A stretch of DNA of 64,000 bases from positions 157,556-221,555 of the forward strand of contig JAJPKO010000065.1 of the NCBI GenBank assembly GCA_021323655.1, written 5' to 3'. This document shows positions 21,464 through 30,432 of the stretch, piece after piece. The translations under genes were made by a program, and so were the position numbers. The notes under the pieces are model-generated. The model did no database searches, was not told the origin of the DNA, and saw nothing but the letters and a program-made list of their open reading frames with translations. How positions within the stretch are numbered: position 1 is the stretch's first letter; each line of letters begins with the position of its first letter. This DNA comes from Acidobacteriaceae bacterium (GTDB lineage Bacteria; Acidobacteriota; Terriglobia; Terriglobales; Acidobacteriaceae).

Positions 21464-23167
21464 ATGATAGTTCCCAAACTGCGAATCAAGATCGGCCCAG
21501 TGCTTGCATTGTTCATGACCATGCTCGTGCTGCCGGTATACGCGGAAGGCCCGGCCACCGTGTCAGGCGTGGTTCGTGATGCCAGGGGAACACCGCAGGT
21601 CGGAGCGCTGGTCGAACTTCTCGGGCCCAATCTCTCAGTCCTCGCCCAGACCTTTACTGATGAGCACGGCCGCTATTCCATCCCCGAAGTCCGCCCCGGT
21701 ACCTACAACGTCAAAGCCACCGGCTCGCTCTTTCTGCCTACGCTGCGCGAAAACCTTCGCGTCCTCGCCAACTCCCGTATCGTTGTCAACCTTACCCTGA
21801 ACACCCTCTACGAGGCCTTCCGCTGGCTCCCTGCGCAGCCGCGCCAGGCCAGCGAACCGCAGGACGACTGGACCTGGACCCTGCGCCTCTCCGCCAACCG
21901 CCCGCTCCTTCGCCTTCTCGAAAACGGTCCGCTCGTGGTTGTCTCTGACGGTGACGGCTCTGCGCCTTCGCTTAAGGCACGCGTCGTGCTCCGCGGCGGC
22001 TCCAATCAGTTTGGAGACGGCGGCGTCCACAACGACTTTGAGGTCGAGCACTCCAACGGCGACGGCCAGTCCGTGCTTCTGCGCGCCGACCTCAGCCAGC
22101 CCGACAACACCACCGCTCTCACCTCCGTCAACGCCTCGCTAGGCTACGCCCGCGACCTCGGCGCCGGGCGCACCTTCCGCTCTGTCGTCTCCTATCAGGA
22201 CCGCCCCGCAATTCAGGGCGGCATTCAGGACCAGGGCATGCAGGCCGTCGTCCTTCGCACCGCTGAAACCATGGAACTGATGGAGGGCCTCTCCGCCGAA
22301 TTCGGCAGCGAACTTCAGGCCGTCCACCTCGGGCAGAGCCAGTTCGCCAGCCACCCCTTCGGCGGCATCACCCTGCACTCTGAGAACAACGAGCTCTCGT
22401 ATCACGTCGCCACCGCTCCGGGCGCCCAGCGCGCCAACGAAATTGACCGCGAGAACACCCTCGCTCCCGCTCTTGCAGAAAGAGATGGCAAACTGCTTCT
22501 TGAGCACGGTCTGCACCAGGAGCTCTCCTTCGCGCACCGCGATGGCAACACCAGCATGCGCATGACCGTCTTCCACGACCAGATCAACAACCCGGCCATC
22601 AATGGTGGAGGCGTCCTTTCCGCCGCTGACTGGAACAGCGGCAACCTGCTCTACGACCCCAACACCGACCTGCTCAAAGTGGCCGGACAGAACTACTCAT
22701 CCAACGGCGTTCTCGCCGAAATGAACAGCCAGATGAACGACGACCTCTGGCTCAGCCTCGCATTTGCGCTTGGCAACTCGCTCGCCATGGACGCCGTCTC
22801 CGGTCCGGTTTCTCTCGAAGACGGCATCACCAATCTGCGCCCGCGCAACGCCGAGATGTTCTCCGCCAGCATGACCGGCAAGATGCGCCGCACCGGAACG
22901 CAGTGGCGCGCTTCCTATCGCTGGCAGCCCATGGACACGGTCACCGTCGTCGCCCCGTTCGGTTCCTCGCTCCCTTCGCCCTATCTCAGCCTCTACGTTC
23001 GCCAGCCCATCCACTGCCGCGCTCTTCCTTATCGCATGGAAGCCCTGATTGACGTCCGCAATCTTCTCGCCCAGGGCTATCGTCCCTTCGTCACAAAAGA
23101 CGGCAGCACCATGTACTTCGCCCAGGCCGAGCGCAGCCTTCAGGGCGGTCTCGCCTTCAACTTCTGA
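21464..23167 (+). CDS. Outer-membrane barrel protein with N-terminal carboxypeptidase-regulatory-like domain
   Basis: A 567-residue exported protein. After a signal peptide (VLALFMTMLVLPVYA) comes a carboxypeptidase regulatory-like/CnaB-type domain (VSGVVRDARGTPQVGALVELLG... GRYSIPEVRPGTYNVKATG), then a long region of alternating aromatic strands typical of TonB-receptor barrels, ending with GGLAFNF, where the final Phe is the usual assembly signal. No TonB box or plug domain is visible, so transport is doubtful. The ATG at 21464 was chosen because the upstream extension is arginine-rich and would bury the signal peptide. Its place behind the GWxTD gene suggests a shared envelope role. Confidence 0.75.
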   Translation: MIVPKLRIKIGPVLALFMTMLVLPVYAEGPATVSGVVRDARGTPQVGALVELLGPNLSVLAQTFTDEHGRYSIPEVRPGTYNVKATGSLFLPTLRENLRVLANSRIVVNLTLNTLYEAFRWLPAQPRQASEPQDDWTWTLRLSANRPLLRLLENGPLVVVSDGDGSAPSLKARVVLRGGSNQFGDGGVHNDFEVEHSNGDGQSVLLRADLSQPDNTTALTSVNASLGYARDLGAGRTFRSVVSYQDRPAIQGGIQDQGMQAVVLRTAETMELMEGLSAEFGSELQAVHLGQSQFASHPFGGITLHSENNELSYHVATAPGAQRANEIDRENTLAPALAERDGKLLLEHGLHQELSFAHRDGNTSMRMTVFHDQINNPAINGGGVLSAADWNSGNLLYDPNTDLLKVAGQNYSSNGVLAEMNSQMNDDLWLSLAFALGNSLAMDAVSGPVSLEDGITNLRPRNAEMFSASMTGKMRRTGTQWRASYRWQPMDTVTVVAPFGSSLPSPYLSLYVRQPIHCRALPYRMEALIDVRNLLAQGYRPFVTKDGSTMYFAQAERSLQGGLAFNF

Positions 23168-23437
23168 TCTGCCTTAGTTGGTTGTGTCGCAGCTGGGCTT
23201 GTTTTGAGAGGGCTCGACCTGGGTCTGTTTGGAAGGGGTACGGCTTCAGCCGTGCCGATGAAAATGAAAAACAAGGCGCTTAAAGCCCCCGAGGGAATTT
23301 GGGAAATTCAAACTAAGCCGCCTTTTTCGCGGCCTCGTTTCACTATTTTCCTGTGTTATATTTTTCATAGAGCGTTCGCCACCGAACGCTTTCCGCAAAA
23401 AAGAAATCCATCCGGTTTTCTTCCCGCCACGCAAAGT
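23168..23437. repeat. Intergenic region with GGCTTCAGCC-type palindrome
   Basis: No gene is seen in this 270-bp gap. ACGGCT-TC-AGCCGT at 23240-23253 matches the layout of GGGGCT-TC-AGCCCC at 40466-40479, suggesting a second family of small palindromic repeats. The stretch just before tRNA-Lys presumably holds its promoter. Confidence 0.45.
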
Positions 23438-23513
23438 GGACGCGTAGCTCAACTGGCAGAGCATTCGACTCTTAATCGACAGGTTGTAGGTTCGATTCCT
23501 ACCGCGTCCACCA
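23438..23513 (+). tRNA. tRNA-Lys (CTT)
   Basis: Acceptor GGACGCG/CGCGTCC, D arm GCTC/GAGC, anticodon loop CTCTTAA giving CTT, T arm GTAGG-TTCGATT-CCTAC, discriminator A and an encoded CCA. The top pair of the anticodon stem is a T-C mismatch. The 3' end lies 9 bp from the end of the convergent glycosyltransferase gene. Confidence 0.96.
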
Positions 23514-23522
23514 AACGATTCG

Positions 23523-25001
23523 CTACTTCCCCGGAAGCGGCACCATCCGGTAAAGCACAAGATCATCCCTGTCCGGATCATCAAACGCGCGAAAATGCGC
23601 CACCTCTTTCAGCGAATATTGCGTGTTGATGTCCGCCACGGACCCAGGATCCAGTTCGTTCCACGCCGCGTACCAGCCCGGCCTGTAAACGCGAATGCGC
23701 GTAGGCAGATCATACGTCCCAAAGTCATCACAAATCGAAGGCAGATGCGTTATGAGCGTAATGTCTGCTCCGCTGATCGAGAGCAGCAGGCGGTTCCCAC
23801 TCGAATGCTCATCAATGTAGCGCGTAAGATTCTCCGCCGCATTTACAAACGTATATTCCGGATGGAGCGCAAACCCAGCCATCATGCGCACGTTCAGGGC
23901 CAGCCCGGCCAGAACCACCGCCAGCGCCGCAGCACCGGCATACCGCCACCGTTCCCAAAGCGCCACGAGCCCCAGGCACACCACAAAGACCAGCGGAAAC
24001 GCAATCACCTGGTAATACCGCGGCTGCATGTTGTTGTGGTAGCCAATAAAGAACACATACCCGGCAATGGCCAGCAGCGATGCAGCAAACAGCGGATTAC
24101 GCCACAGCCCGCGCAACACTTGCAGAGACAACACCACTATCAGCACCGCCAGAACAGCCAGCGGCTTGCTGATCCACAGCGCACCATGCGCGGCATGCCA
24201 GTAGGCGGTCAGCCATCCTCCCAGCGTCACCGGCTGCGGCATCTGGTTAACGGCAAAAAGATAGTAGTAGTCATTCAGATAGCGCGGATGCACGACCAGA
24301 AAGTAATACGCGCTCCATGAAACCACCGTTGCACCCACAGTCACTGCGGCATATTTCACAAATACGCGAATGCGGTACTCCGTAATGTGCCACAGCAGAA
24401 ACACCGCCGCAGGCAGCAGAAAAATCCCTGTCGTCTTGGTCAGAATGGCCAGTGTCAGGCATAATCCCGACAAAATAAGCAACGCATACCGCGGTCCCGC
24501 CCCCGCCCGAGGCGCTCGCAAAATCAGCAGCCACGCCAGCAGTGTCCAGAAGATCAGCATCGGCTCCAGCAGCGCCAGTCGGCTGAACGAATACAGAAAG
24601 GCATTGCCCGCCAGCAGCGTCAACGCCAGCAGCGCCACCCAGCTCTTCTGCCCCAGCGTGCGAAGCAGCGCCCAGCTCAGCAGCAGATTGGCCGCAAACA
24701 CCGCCAGCGCCAGCACCCGCGCCGCCACAATGCTGACCCCGGTAAAGTGGAAGAGCACTCCTTCAAAAATCGGCCACACCGGCACCGCCGCCGCCGGGTT
24801 AAAGTCGCCCGGAACACGCCATGACCCGGTCAGAATGTACCGGACAGCCGCGCTCCCATACCACCCCTCGTCCGTGTACTTGGAGTAGTCCATCCACGGA
24901 GAAAAATTCGGGAAATCCGCACGCAGATGAAGCAGATGGACGGCATACAGCGCGCACAGCACAGCCCCCCATAAAAACATAAGGATGCGTACCCGGCTCA
25001 T
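23523..25001 (-). CDS. Membrane glycosyltransferase, GT39/ArnT-like (GT-C fold)
   Basis: A 492-residue integral membrane protein with about 11 hydrophobic segments. The first periplasmic loop carries the acidic motif YTDEGWYGSAAVRY, the catalytic signature of GT-C enzymes that use lipid-linked sugars (protein mannosyltransferase and ArnT families). The C-terminal soluble part is shorter than in PMT. The donor and acceptor cannot be named. It starts inside the end of the upstream SDR gene (4-nt overlap), so the two form an operon. Confidence 0.82.
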   Translation of the reverse strand: MSRVRILMFLWGAVLCALYAVHLLHLRADFPNFSPWMDYSKYTDEGWYGSAAVRYILTGSWRVPGDFNPAAAVPVWPIFEGVLFHFTGVSIVAARVLALAVFAANLLLSWALLRTLGQKSWVALLALTLLAGNAFLYSFSRLALLEPMLIFWTLLAWLLILRAPRAGAGPRYALLILSGLCLTLAILTKTTGIFLLPAAVFLLWHITEYRIRVFVKYAAVTVGATVVSWSAYYFLVVHPRYLNDYYYLFAVNQMPQPVTLGGWLTAYWHAAHGALWISKPLAVLAVLIVVLSLQVLRGLWRNPLFAASLLAIAGYVFFIGYHNNMQPRYYQVIAFPLVFVVCLGLVALWERWRYAGAAALAVVLAGLALNVRMMAGFALHPEYTFVNAAENLTRYIDEHSSGNRLLLSISGADITLITHLPSICDDFGTYDLPTRIRVYRPGWYAAWNELDPGSVADINTQYSLKEVAHFRAFDDPDRDDLVLYRMVPLPGK

Positions 25002-25723
25002 AATCCCAGTCCGCCATCCACACTCAAAATCTGCCCGGTAATAAAGTGCGGTCCGGTGGCAAAAAACATCACCGCCGCCGCCACATCTTCCTGCGTTCCG
25101 TTGCGCTTCATCGGTGTCTTCTGGGCAAAGTGCTCGTAGTCTTCTGCCACTTCTCCATTCACAATCATTCCTGGCGCAACGCAGTTCACGCTGATCTCCG
25201 GCGCAAAGGCCTTTGACATCGTCTGCGTCAGCATGTGCAGCGCCGCCTTCGACGTGCAGTAGTGCCCATGCGTAGGCCAGGGGTGCAGCCCACCCAGCGA
25301 ACCAATGTTGATGATCCTCCCCCGGGCGGCCTTCAGGTGCGGATACGCCGCCTTCGCCATCAGGAACGGTCCCCGCGTGTTGGTCTCAAACATCGCGTCC
25401 CATTGCTCCAGCGAAATCTCCTCCAGCTTCGCCGTCTCAAACAACCCGGCATTGTTCACCAGCAGATCCAGCCGTCCAAATTCCTTCACAACTGCCGCAA
25501 CCGCCGCTTCTACATCCACTGCATTCCGCACATCACAGCGCACTGCCTGCGCGCGGACGCCAGCCGCCTGCAAATCGTCCACCGTTTGCTGCGCCTCTTT
25601 TTCTGAGCCGCGATAGGTAATAGTAACGTCCGCACCGGCCCTCGCCAGCGTCAGCGCCAGCGCCCGCCCGATGCGCCTGGCTGCGCCCGTGACCAGCGCG
25701 GTCTTTCCCTGTAAACTGTTCAT
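24998..25723 (-). CDS. Short-chain dehydrogenase, pteridine-reductase-like
   Basis: A 241-residue NAD(P)-dependent oxidoreductase. Its cofactor motif is TGAARRIG, where an Arg replaces the usual glycine (TGxxxGIG); this TGxxxR form is the mark of pteridine reductases and FolM. It also has LVNNAGLF, the catalytic Ser in INIGSLGG and YCTSK, and ends ITGQILSVDGGLGL. A role in reducing dihydropterin or dihydrofolate is likely but not proven. The start was set at the MNSLQGKTALVTGAA methionine, which gives the usual distance to the cofactor motif; the frame is open 19 codons further. It overlaps the glycosyltransferase gene by 4 nt. Confidence 0.88.
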   Translation of the reverse strand: MNSLQGKTALVTGAARRIGRALALTLARAGADVTITYRGSEKEAQQTVDDLQAAGVRAQAVRCDVRNAVDVEAAVAAVVKEFGRLDLLVNNAGLFETAKLEEISLEQWDAMFETNTRGPFLMAKAAYPHLKAARGRIINIGSLGGLHPWPTHGHYCTSKAALHMLTQTMSKAFAPEISVNCVAPGMIVNGEVAEDYEHFAQKTPMKRNGTQEDVAAAVMFFATGPHFITGQILSVDGGLGL

Positions 25724-25838
25724 ATAAACTGATTTTACCCGCCCGAAGCGAAACCCTCTTTCGGTGGAACACAGGAACAAACTGCAACATTTTGAGTGCA
25801 GCCAGCATCTTAGTTAGCAAATTCTTTGAGGCAGCCCC

Positions 25839-26534
25839 ATGCTTTCCCAACTTCCGCGCATTGTTCTTATGGCCATCGCCTTTTGGCCGCTCATGGAAAG
25901 CTGTTCTCATTCGGCCCACAACAATAATCCGCTTCAATCCAGCGCCCCGGTCCTGCAAAGCGATGACGTGCCGCATCTGCGCCGCGAGGGCAATCCCAAT
26001 GCTCCATACCTGGTTGCTGCTGGAAATAAACCCCCGCAGTTAATGCGCCGCTCCGACGCGGACACCGCGAGCAACACCACATCAGCCGAACCCTGTGACG
26101 GCAAAAACCTCTCCGTGACCGAAATCGCTGCCGCCGTCAACGGCGACTACCATGCCGTCAAGCTGGCCTTCTACAACCAGGGACTCACAGCCTGCAAGCT
26201 CGGCGGCTTCCCCACCGTTTCCCTGCTCGATAAAAACGGCAACCCGGTCTCCAGCGTCAGCGTGCAGAAGGTCACAGAGTCTACCGTCCGCGCAAAACTG
26301 GACGAAGGCTCCGTGCAGCAGGCATCTGCCGCCCCACAGGCACACCTCGTCATTGCTCCACGCGCCGAAGCATGGTTCCAGATGGGCTGGACCACCGGCG
26401 ACGGATGCCCCACCATCTCCCGCATCAGCGTCTCCGCCCCCGGATCAACTGAGACCTTCACCATCAACCACCCCCTGGCGGTATGTGACGGTCGCGTCGA
26501 GATCACATCGCTCCACCCCGACAACGCAGATTAA
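25839..26534 (+). CDS. DUF4232-domain exported protein
   Basis: A 231-residue protein with a hydrophobic N-terminus (LPRIVLMAIAFWPLMESC) that may be a signal or poor lipoprotein signal, then a disordered linker, then from about residue 85 a DUF4232-like beta-sandwich (CDGKNLSVTEIAAAVNG..HAVKLAFYNQGLTACKLGGFPTVSLLD). Such domains are seen in secreted proteins of many soil bacteria with no known function. It is divergent from the SDR gene across 115 bp. Confidence 0.7.
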   Translation: MLSQLPRIVLMAIAFWPLMESCSHSAHNNNPLQSSAPVLQSDDVPHLRREGNPNAPYLVAAGNKPPQLMRRSDADTASNTTSAEPCDGKNLSVTEIAAAVNGDYHAVKLAFYNQGLTACKLGGFPTVSLLDKNGNPVSSVSVQKVTESTVRAKLDEGSVQQASAAPQAHLVIAPRAEAWFQMGWTTGDGCPTISRISVSAPGSTETFTINHPLAVCDGRVEITSLHPDNAD

Positions 26535-27023
26535 AAAATAAGTCGTTCCAACAATCAATGTCCGGGAATTACCCCCGGAACTGTTATCCTGAATTTTAGG
26601 AGCAGGTCAATGCAAAGAGAAACACCCAATCTCCGGCCATCCTGGGTCTTCACAGTCCGCGCGAAGCGCGCTCCAGCAGGAATAGAATCACGTAAGTATT
26701 TATCTATCAATACTCTATAAACAGAGTAGAGGGGTCAAATCCCCGGGTTTCCCATACCTCGCGCAGCGAGAGGGTGGAAACCACAACCGCCAACCCTAAA
26801 CAAATTGTCTTGCGAAGCAGGGCCCTTGCAGGATGCAACGAGCAGGAGCATCGGCCATGACCACGCAAAAATAGGCTAAAGCATTGAAGACAAAGCATCT
26901 CTGTACAGGGTATCTGCTCTAAGTTATAGAAAACAGACGATCTCCGCACAAAGCAGGGTAGAACCAGAACTCTTCCCCCTAAAGCCAATAGATAGAATAC
27001 TTTACAGGAAAGCAGGGGGAGGA
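26535..27023. other. Mostly non-coding region with repeat-like tail
   Basis: This 489-bp region has lower coding character than its surroundings. It holds a possible short ORF at its left end. Near its right end, ATAGAATACTTTACAGGAAAG followed by CAGGGGGAGG resembles the segment at 47715-47742. No RNA gene or promoter could be assigned with confidence. Confidence 0.5.
26610..26720 (+). CDS. Possible small protein, 36 residues
   Basis: ATG preceded by AGGAG (26598-26602) at 7-nt spacing opens a 36-codon frame coding a basic peptide (MQRETPNLRPSWVFTVRAKR...). No membrane segment or known motif is present. The ribosome site is better than those of most genes here, which is the main support; it could still be chance. 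Confidence 0.25.
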   Translation: MQRETPNLRPSWVFTVRAKRAPAGIESRKYLSINTL

Positions 27024-27506
27024 TCAATGCGGCTGAGGTTGCGACTGTCCCTCTTCCGGCTTCGGAGTCTGCACCTCGTCCTGCCCACCCACCTGAGAAC
27101 CATCATGCTTCTCATAGATGGAATACTGACGGCCCGGCGGGTTCAGCTTCACATGGATCTCCTCCGTCGGCCCCTCCAGAACATAATCAGCCCCATAGGT
27201 TTGGTAGCCTTTCGCAATGACCTGGAGACGCACGGTGTCGCCAATTGGAACCACGTCGAGTACGGCCTTGCCATCCTCATTGGTCTTTAACTCCATGTTG
27301 CCGTCGTCCTTGCCATTCTTGATCGGATGGAAGACAACGCCTGCATTCTCTACCGGTTTTCCGTTCGGCCGGGTGACCGTCACGGTAATCTTGCAGGTCG
27401 GCGGTGGCGGCGTGTACTTGCGCCCGCGCTTTGCCTGCTGGGCACTCAGGACAAGAGGAAGACATACGGAGAGGACAGCAACCCTACGAACAACTGCAAA
27501 GGCCAT
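27024..27506 (-). CDS. Small secreted protein with carboxypeptidase regulatory-like domain
   Basis: A 160-residue protein: signal peptide (VAVLSVCLPLVLSAQQ), then one beta-sandwich domain (CKITVTVTRPNGKPVENAGVVFHPIKNGKDDGN... KAVLDVVPIGDTVRLQVIAKGYQTYG) like the regulatory domain of carboxypeptidases, and a Gln/Pro/Glu-rich C-terminal tail. These domains bind or scaffold in the periplasm or at the surface. It is probably monocistronic; 130 bp with a palindrome separate it from the TonB receptor gene upstream. Confidence 0.75.
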   Translation of the reverse strand: MAFAVVRRVAVLSVCLPLVLSAQQAKRGRKYTPPPPTCKITVTVTRPNGKPVENAGVVFHPIKNGKDDGNMELKTNEDGKAVLDVVPIGDTVRLQVIAKGYQTYGADYVLEGPTEEIHVKLNPPGRQYSIYEKHDGSQVGGQDEVQTPKPEEGQSQPQPH

Positions 27507-27587
27507 GTCTCCGATTGTAAGGAACTGACATGCCCCCTGAGAAGAGTCGCCCCAGAAATTCTGAGGGAGATTAAGGATACCGGATGT

Positions 27588-27610
27588 CCCACATCTCGAA
27601 GAGATGTGGG
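27588..27610. repeat. Perfect CCCACATCTC-GAA-GAGATGTGGG palindrome
   Basis: This is a 10-bp perfect stem with a 3-nt loop, the best-preserved copy of the family, 27 bp beyond the stop codon of the TonB receptor gene. It may act as an mRNA 3'-end hairpin for that gene. Confidence 0.7.
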
Positions 27611-27636
27611 TTTTCGCCTGTCAATGCGGGATCGTT

Positions 27637-30099
27637 CTACTGCTTCAATTTTCCCAAAGCAAACCGCAGTCCGGTCCGGAAATTGAACGGCAGCGAAGGA
27701 TACCCGATCGGCCCGATATGCTGATTGCTCAACACATTATCCACCTGGGCGTAGATGCCCATCCAGGGCGTGATCTGATACACGCCGCCAAAATCGAGCT
27801 TGGCATACCCGTAATCGAGATTACGGTTCGGCAGCAGCATAGAGTAGTCGCCGCTCACGCTGGTGTAGTTGTCAATAAAAGTGGAGTCGTCGCTGCGGCT
27901 CGAAAAAGCCCCATTCCCGATCAGCGTGTAGTGCTTGCCGGTATAAGTAGCAGAAATGAATCCGGTATGCGGAGGGCGCCGGAATGGTCTCGCTCCACGC
28001 AGCGGCGCATACTCCCCAATAGGAAGGTTCGGGAACAGTGGATTCACCACTGGCTGCAATGCGCTCGACGTGAATGAGCGCTGCACCACTGCATCCAGAT
28101 AGGTATATCCGCCGCGCAAAAAGATGTTCTTGCCGATGCCATATTGCATCTCGCTCTCGATTCCCTGCGCGCTGAATGCCTGCGAATTGAGCGTCGGCGA
28201 GACAAACGCAGCGTTATAGGCAGCGATGATCTGCTCCACCTCTGATGGTGGAAGCTGCGGTAGAAGCTGATACAACGCGCTCAGCGGGACCGACTCGATC
28301 TGGTCGCCAAACTCGTTATGGAAGTAGGTCGCTCGGAAGAGCACACGCTCGCTGAAAAGGCTCTGCTCCACACCGCCATCGTAGCTGCGCGAACGCTCGG
28401 CACCGATCGGACGCACGCCGAATTGTGCCGCTGCTCCCGGCCCTCCGTAAGTGTTCAGCACTTGGTAAAGCGAATCAAACTGGTCGGTAATCGTCGGCTC
28501 TTTCACGCCTTTGGCAAAGTTAAAGTTCAACTTGGTGCCATGGAAGACGCCTCCTCCGGGACGGACCACATAGTAGGACAGGCCGACGCGTGGCGTGCCC
28601 TCGGTCCCGTAAATCTGGTTCTTTTCAATGCCGCCGCCCAGCGAATAGAAAAAGCGGTTCCGGATGTCTCCGCCAATCTGGAGCATGTAATCGTAATTGG
28701 TCCGCTCCAGCGTGTCGTTCAGGAAGCCGGGATAAAAGTCCTTTCCGCGCTCATCTTCAAAGCGGAATCCACCAACAAACATCATGTGCGGCGAAAACTG
28801 ATAATCGGCCTGCGCGTACAGATTGTCGCGATTGGAAACCAGCTCCGTGGTGGAAGGATAATTGCCCGGATAATTGAGAATGGCCTGTCCGCCGACGGTA
28901 TATCCATTCGCACCCTTGATCGTGACCGGAAGACCAACATAGGCAAACACGTCCGGATCGTAGATTCCAGCAGGCGACCATTGGGTGGACTCCTCGCGCT
29001 TGCGCGCTAGTCCATAGCGGACAACCCCATGCAAGCGGTCAGAGAAGCTATGATCTATGGCTCCAGTCGCGAAGATGTCCTGGTCCGATTGCTTTGCATC
29101 GTTGGCAATCTGGTAGAACTGGTATGCACCCGGCAGCCCGGTAGCGATATCTGCATTGCGAAATGTTCCGCGGATGGTTGTTGCCGAAGACCAGGCCCAT
29201 CCTAGGTTCGCTGTCTCGACGATATTGTGATATTTGTCCTGCGGAATGGAATTCTTGGTTTGAAGATCGCTGAAGCCACCATAGTAATCCAGCGCTCGAT
29301 GCGTTCCGCCGAACTGCACCTCATTGCGATACGTACCGAAGTTTCCTGCATCTCCTTCGTACATCAACGAGGGAAACGGAGTAGAACCGCGTGGCGTGCT
29401 GAAGCCGATGGCTCCTGCCGCAGCATCCGAACCATAAAGCACGCTGTTCGGTCCGCGATAGGCCTCGGCCTTCTCTACTCCCGTTGAGGAGATGGTCGCA
29501 AGATCAAAGCGTCCGCCAATGTCCTCAATCGGCGAGCCATCAAAGAGAACCTTGTTCGCATCAGAGTTGCCGCCGCGAATGAAGATGCTGGTAACTCCGC
29601 CGCGCTGGCCCTCCTGAACAACGTTGGTTCCGGCCACCTGCCGCAGAATGTCAACCATGTCAGCGCGGTTCAGGAAGTCCGTCTTGCTCAGCCCGGTAAT
29701 GGCCGCGCTCACCTGTCCCTGCGGCAGCGGAGTTCCCGTCGCCGTCACAACAACCGATTGCCGCACCCACTCCGGCTCAAGGACAATGTTCTGCTCAACC
29801 GCATCGAGCGAGCCGCCGTAGAAGCTGTTCGTCGCAAGCTGCCGGAAAGACTGGCCTCCGGCGAGCACGTAAAAACGCCCGCTGGACGAAGTAGAAAGAT
29901 AATAGCTCCCGTCGCCCTGGGTCTTTCCGGCGACAATCACTTTTCCGTTCTGAACAAGCGCAACATCGGCATCGGCAATGCCTGCCCCCAGCGGATCGGT
30001 TACACGTCCGCGCACTACGACGGCCTGTAACGGTGTCGCAGCAAGCAACAGGCAAGCAGAAAGAAGGGTAAAGCGGCCACGCCGCAGAAGTTCGAGCAT
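27637..30099 (-). CDS. TonB-dependent receptor, probably for cobalamin
   Basis: An 820-residue outer-membrane receptor. It has a signal peptide (LLSACLLLAATPLQA), a carboxypeptidase-like beta domain (VVVRGRVTDPLGAGIADADVALVQ), a plug domain (QVSAAITGLSKTDFLNRADMVDILRQVAGTNVVQEGQRGG), and a 22-strand-type barrel. A cobalamin riboswitch directly upstream makes vitamin B12 or a corrinoid the likely substrate, a BtuB-like role with a different N-terminus. The last residues are GLRFALGKLKQ, so the usual terminal aromatic is missing. No B12 ABC transporter gene is adjacent. Confidence 0.9.
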   Translation of the reverse strand: MLELLRRGRFTLLSACLLLAATPLQAVVVRGRVTDPLGAGIADADVALVQNGKVIVAGKTQGDGSYYLSTSSSGRFYVLAGGQSFRQLATNSFYGGSLDAVEQNIVLEPEWVRQSVVVTATGTPLPQGQVSAAITGLSKTDFLNRADMVDILRQVAGTNVVQEGQRGGVTSIFIRGGNSDANKVLFDGSPIEDIGGRFDLATISSTGVEKAEAYRGPNSVLYGSDAAAGAIGFSTPRGSTPFPSLMYEGDAGNFGTYRNEVQFGGTHRALDYYGGFSDLQTKNSIPQDKYHNIVETANLGWAWSSATTIRGTFRNADIATGLPGAYQFYQIANDAKQSDQDIFATGAIDHSFSDRLHGVVRYGLARKREESTQWSPAGIYDPDVFAYVGLPVTIKGANGYTVGGQAILNYPGNYPSTTELVSNRDNLYAQADYQFSPHMMFVGGFRFEDERGKDFYPGFLNDTLERTNYDYMLQIGGDIRNRFFYSLGGGIEKNQIYGTEGTPRVGLSYYVVRPGGGVFHGTKLNFNFAKGVKEPTITDQFDSLYQVLNTYGGPGAAAQFGVRPIGAERSRSYDGGVEQSLFSERVLFRATYFHNEFGDQIESVPLSALYQLLPQLPPSEVEQIIAAYNAAFVSPTLNSQAFSAQGIESEMQYGIGKNIFLRGGYTYLDAVVQRSFTSSALQPVVNPLFPNLPIGEYAPLRGARPFRRPPHTGFISATYTGKHYTLIGNGAFSSRSDDSTFIDNYTSVSGDYSMLLPNRNLDYGYAKLDFGGVYQITPWMGIYAQVDNVLSNQHIGPIGYPSLPFNFRTGLRFALGKLKQ

Positions 30100-30130
30100 A
30101 TCTCCTCCGTTCCCCTCGGAACTGGGTATT

Positions 30131-30290
30131 TGTATGCTGAGGCCGGTCTCCTGACTCTGCGCGCCCTGCCTGCCGCCTTCCCGGATTTTCCAGTGGCTCG
30201 TGGCATGGCATCAGCTTGTGCTGCTTGCGCGCTTACAGTTGCGGGGCAGTGGCGGATTCCCACCGCCTTCCCGAACACCTCATGCATTGG
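30131..30290 (-). promoter_or_regulatory. Cobalamin riboswitch
   Basis: Read leftward, the leader contains conserved core elements of the B12 aptamer: CGGTGGGAATCCGCCACTG, then CCCCGCAACTGTAAGCG, then GAGCCACTGG..CGGGAAGGC, and finally AGTCAGGAGACCGGCC, closed by a bulged outer stem (TATGCTGAGG/CCTCATGCAT). It ends about 30 nt before the receptor start codon, so translational control is likely, in keeping with shut-off by adenosylcobalamin. The outer limits are approximate. Confidence 0.92.
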
Positions 30291-30385
30291 GTGGTGTACG
30301 CAACAAGGACTTCCCTGCGCGTTTCTCTTCCGTTCTGTACCGGAAATACGATTATTCGTGAGGAGGAAGGTCAAAGTCAAAACCC

Positions 30386-30414
30386 TTGTTATCACAGCTG
30401 TAACGGACTATAGT
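30386..30414 (+). promoter_or_regulatory. Promoter for the membrane/TPR protein gene
   Basis: TTGTTA (30386-30391), a 17-bp spacer and TATAGT (30409-30414) lie 19 bp before the ATG. This implies a very short leader. Confidence 0.5.
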
Positions 30415-30432
30415 GCTTGCACACTATCTTCC

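Noticed and set aside
30130..30432. Upstream extension of the membrane/TPR gene
   Set aside because: The open frame crosses the cobalamin riboswitch in antisense and gives a Cys/Ala-rich sequence unlike a protein. The ATG at 30433 begins directly before the first membrane helix.
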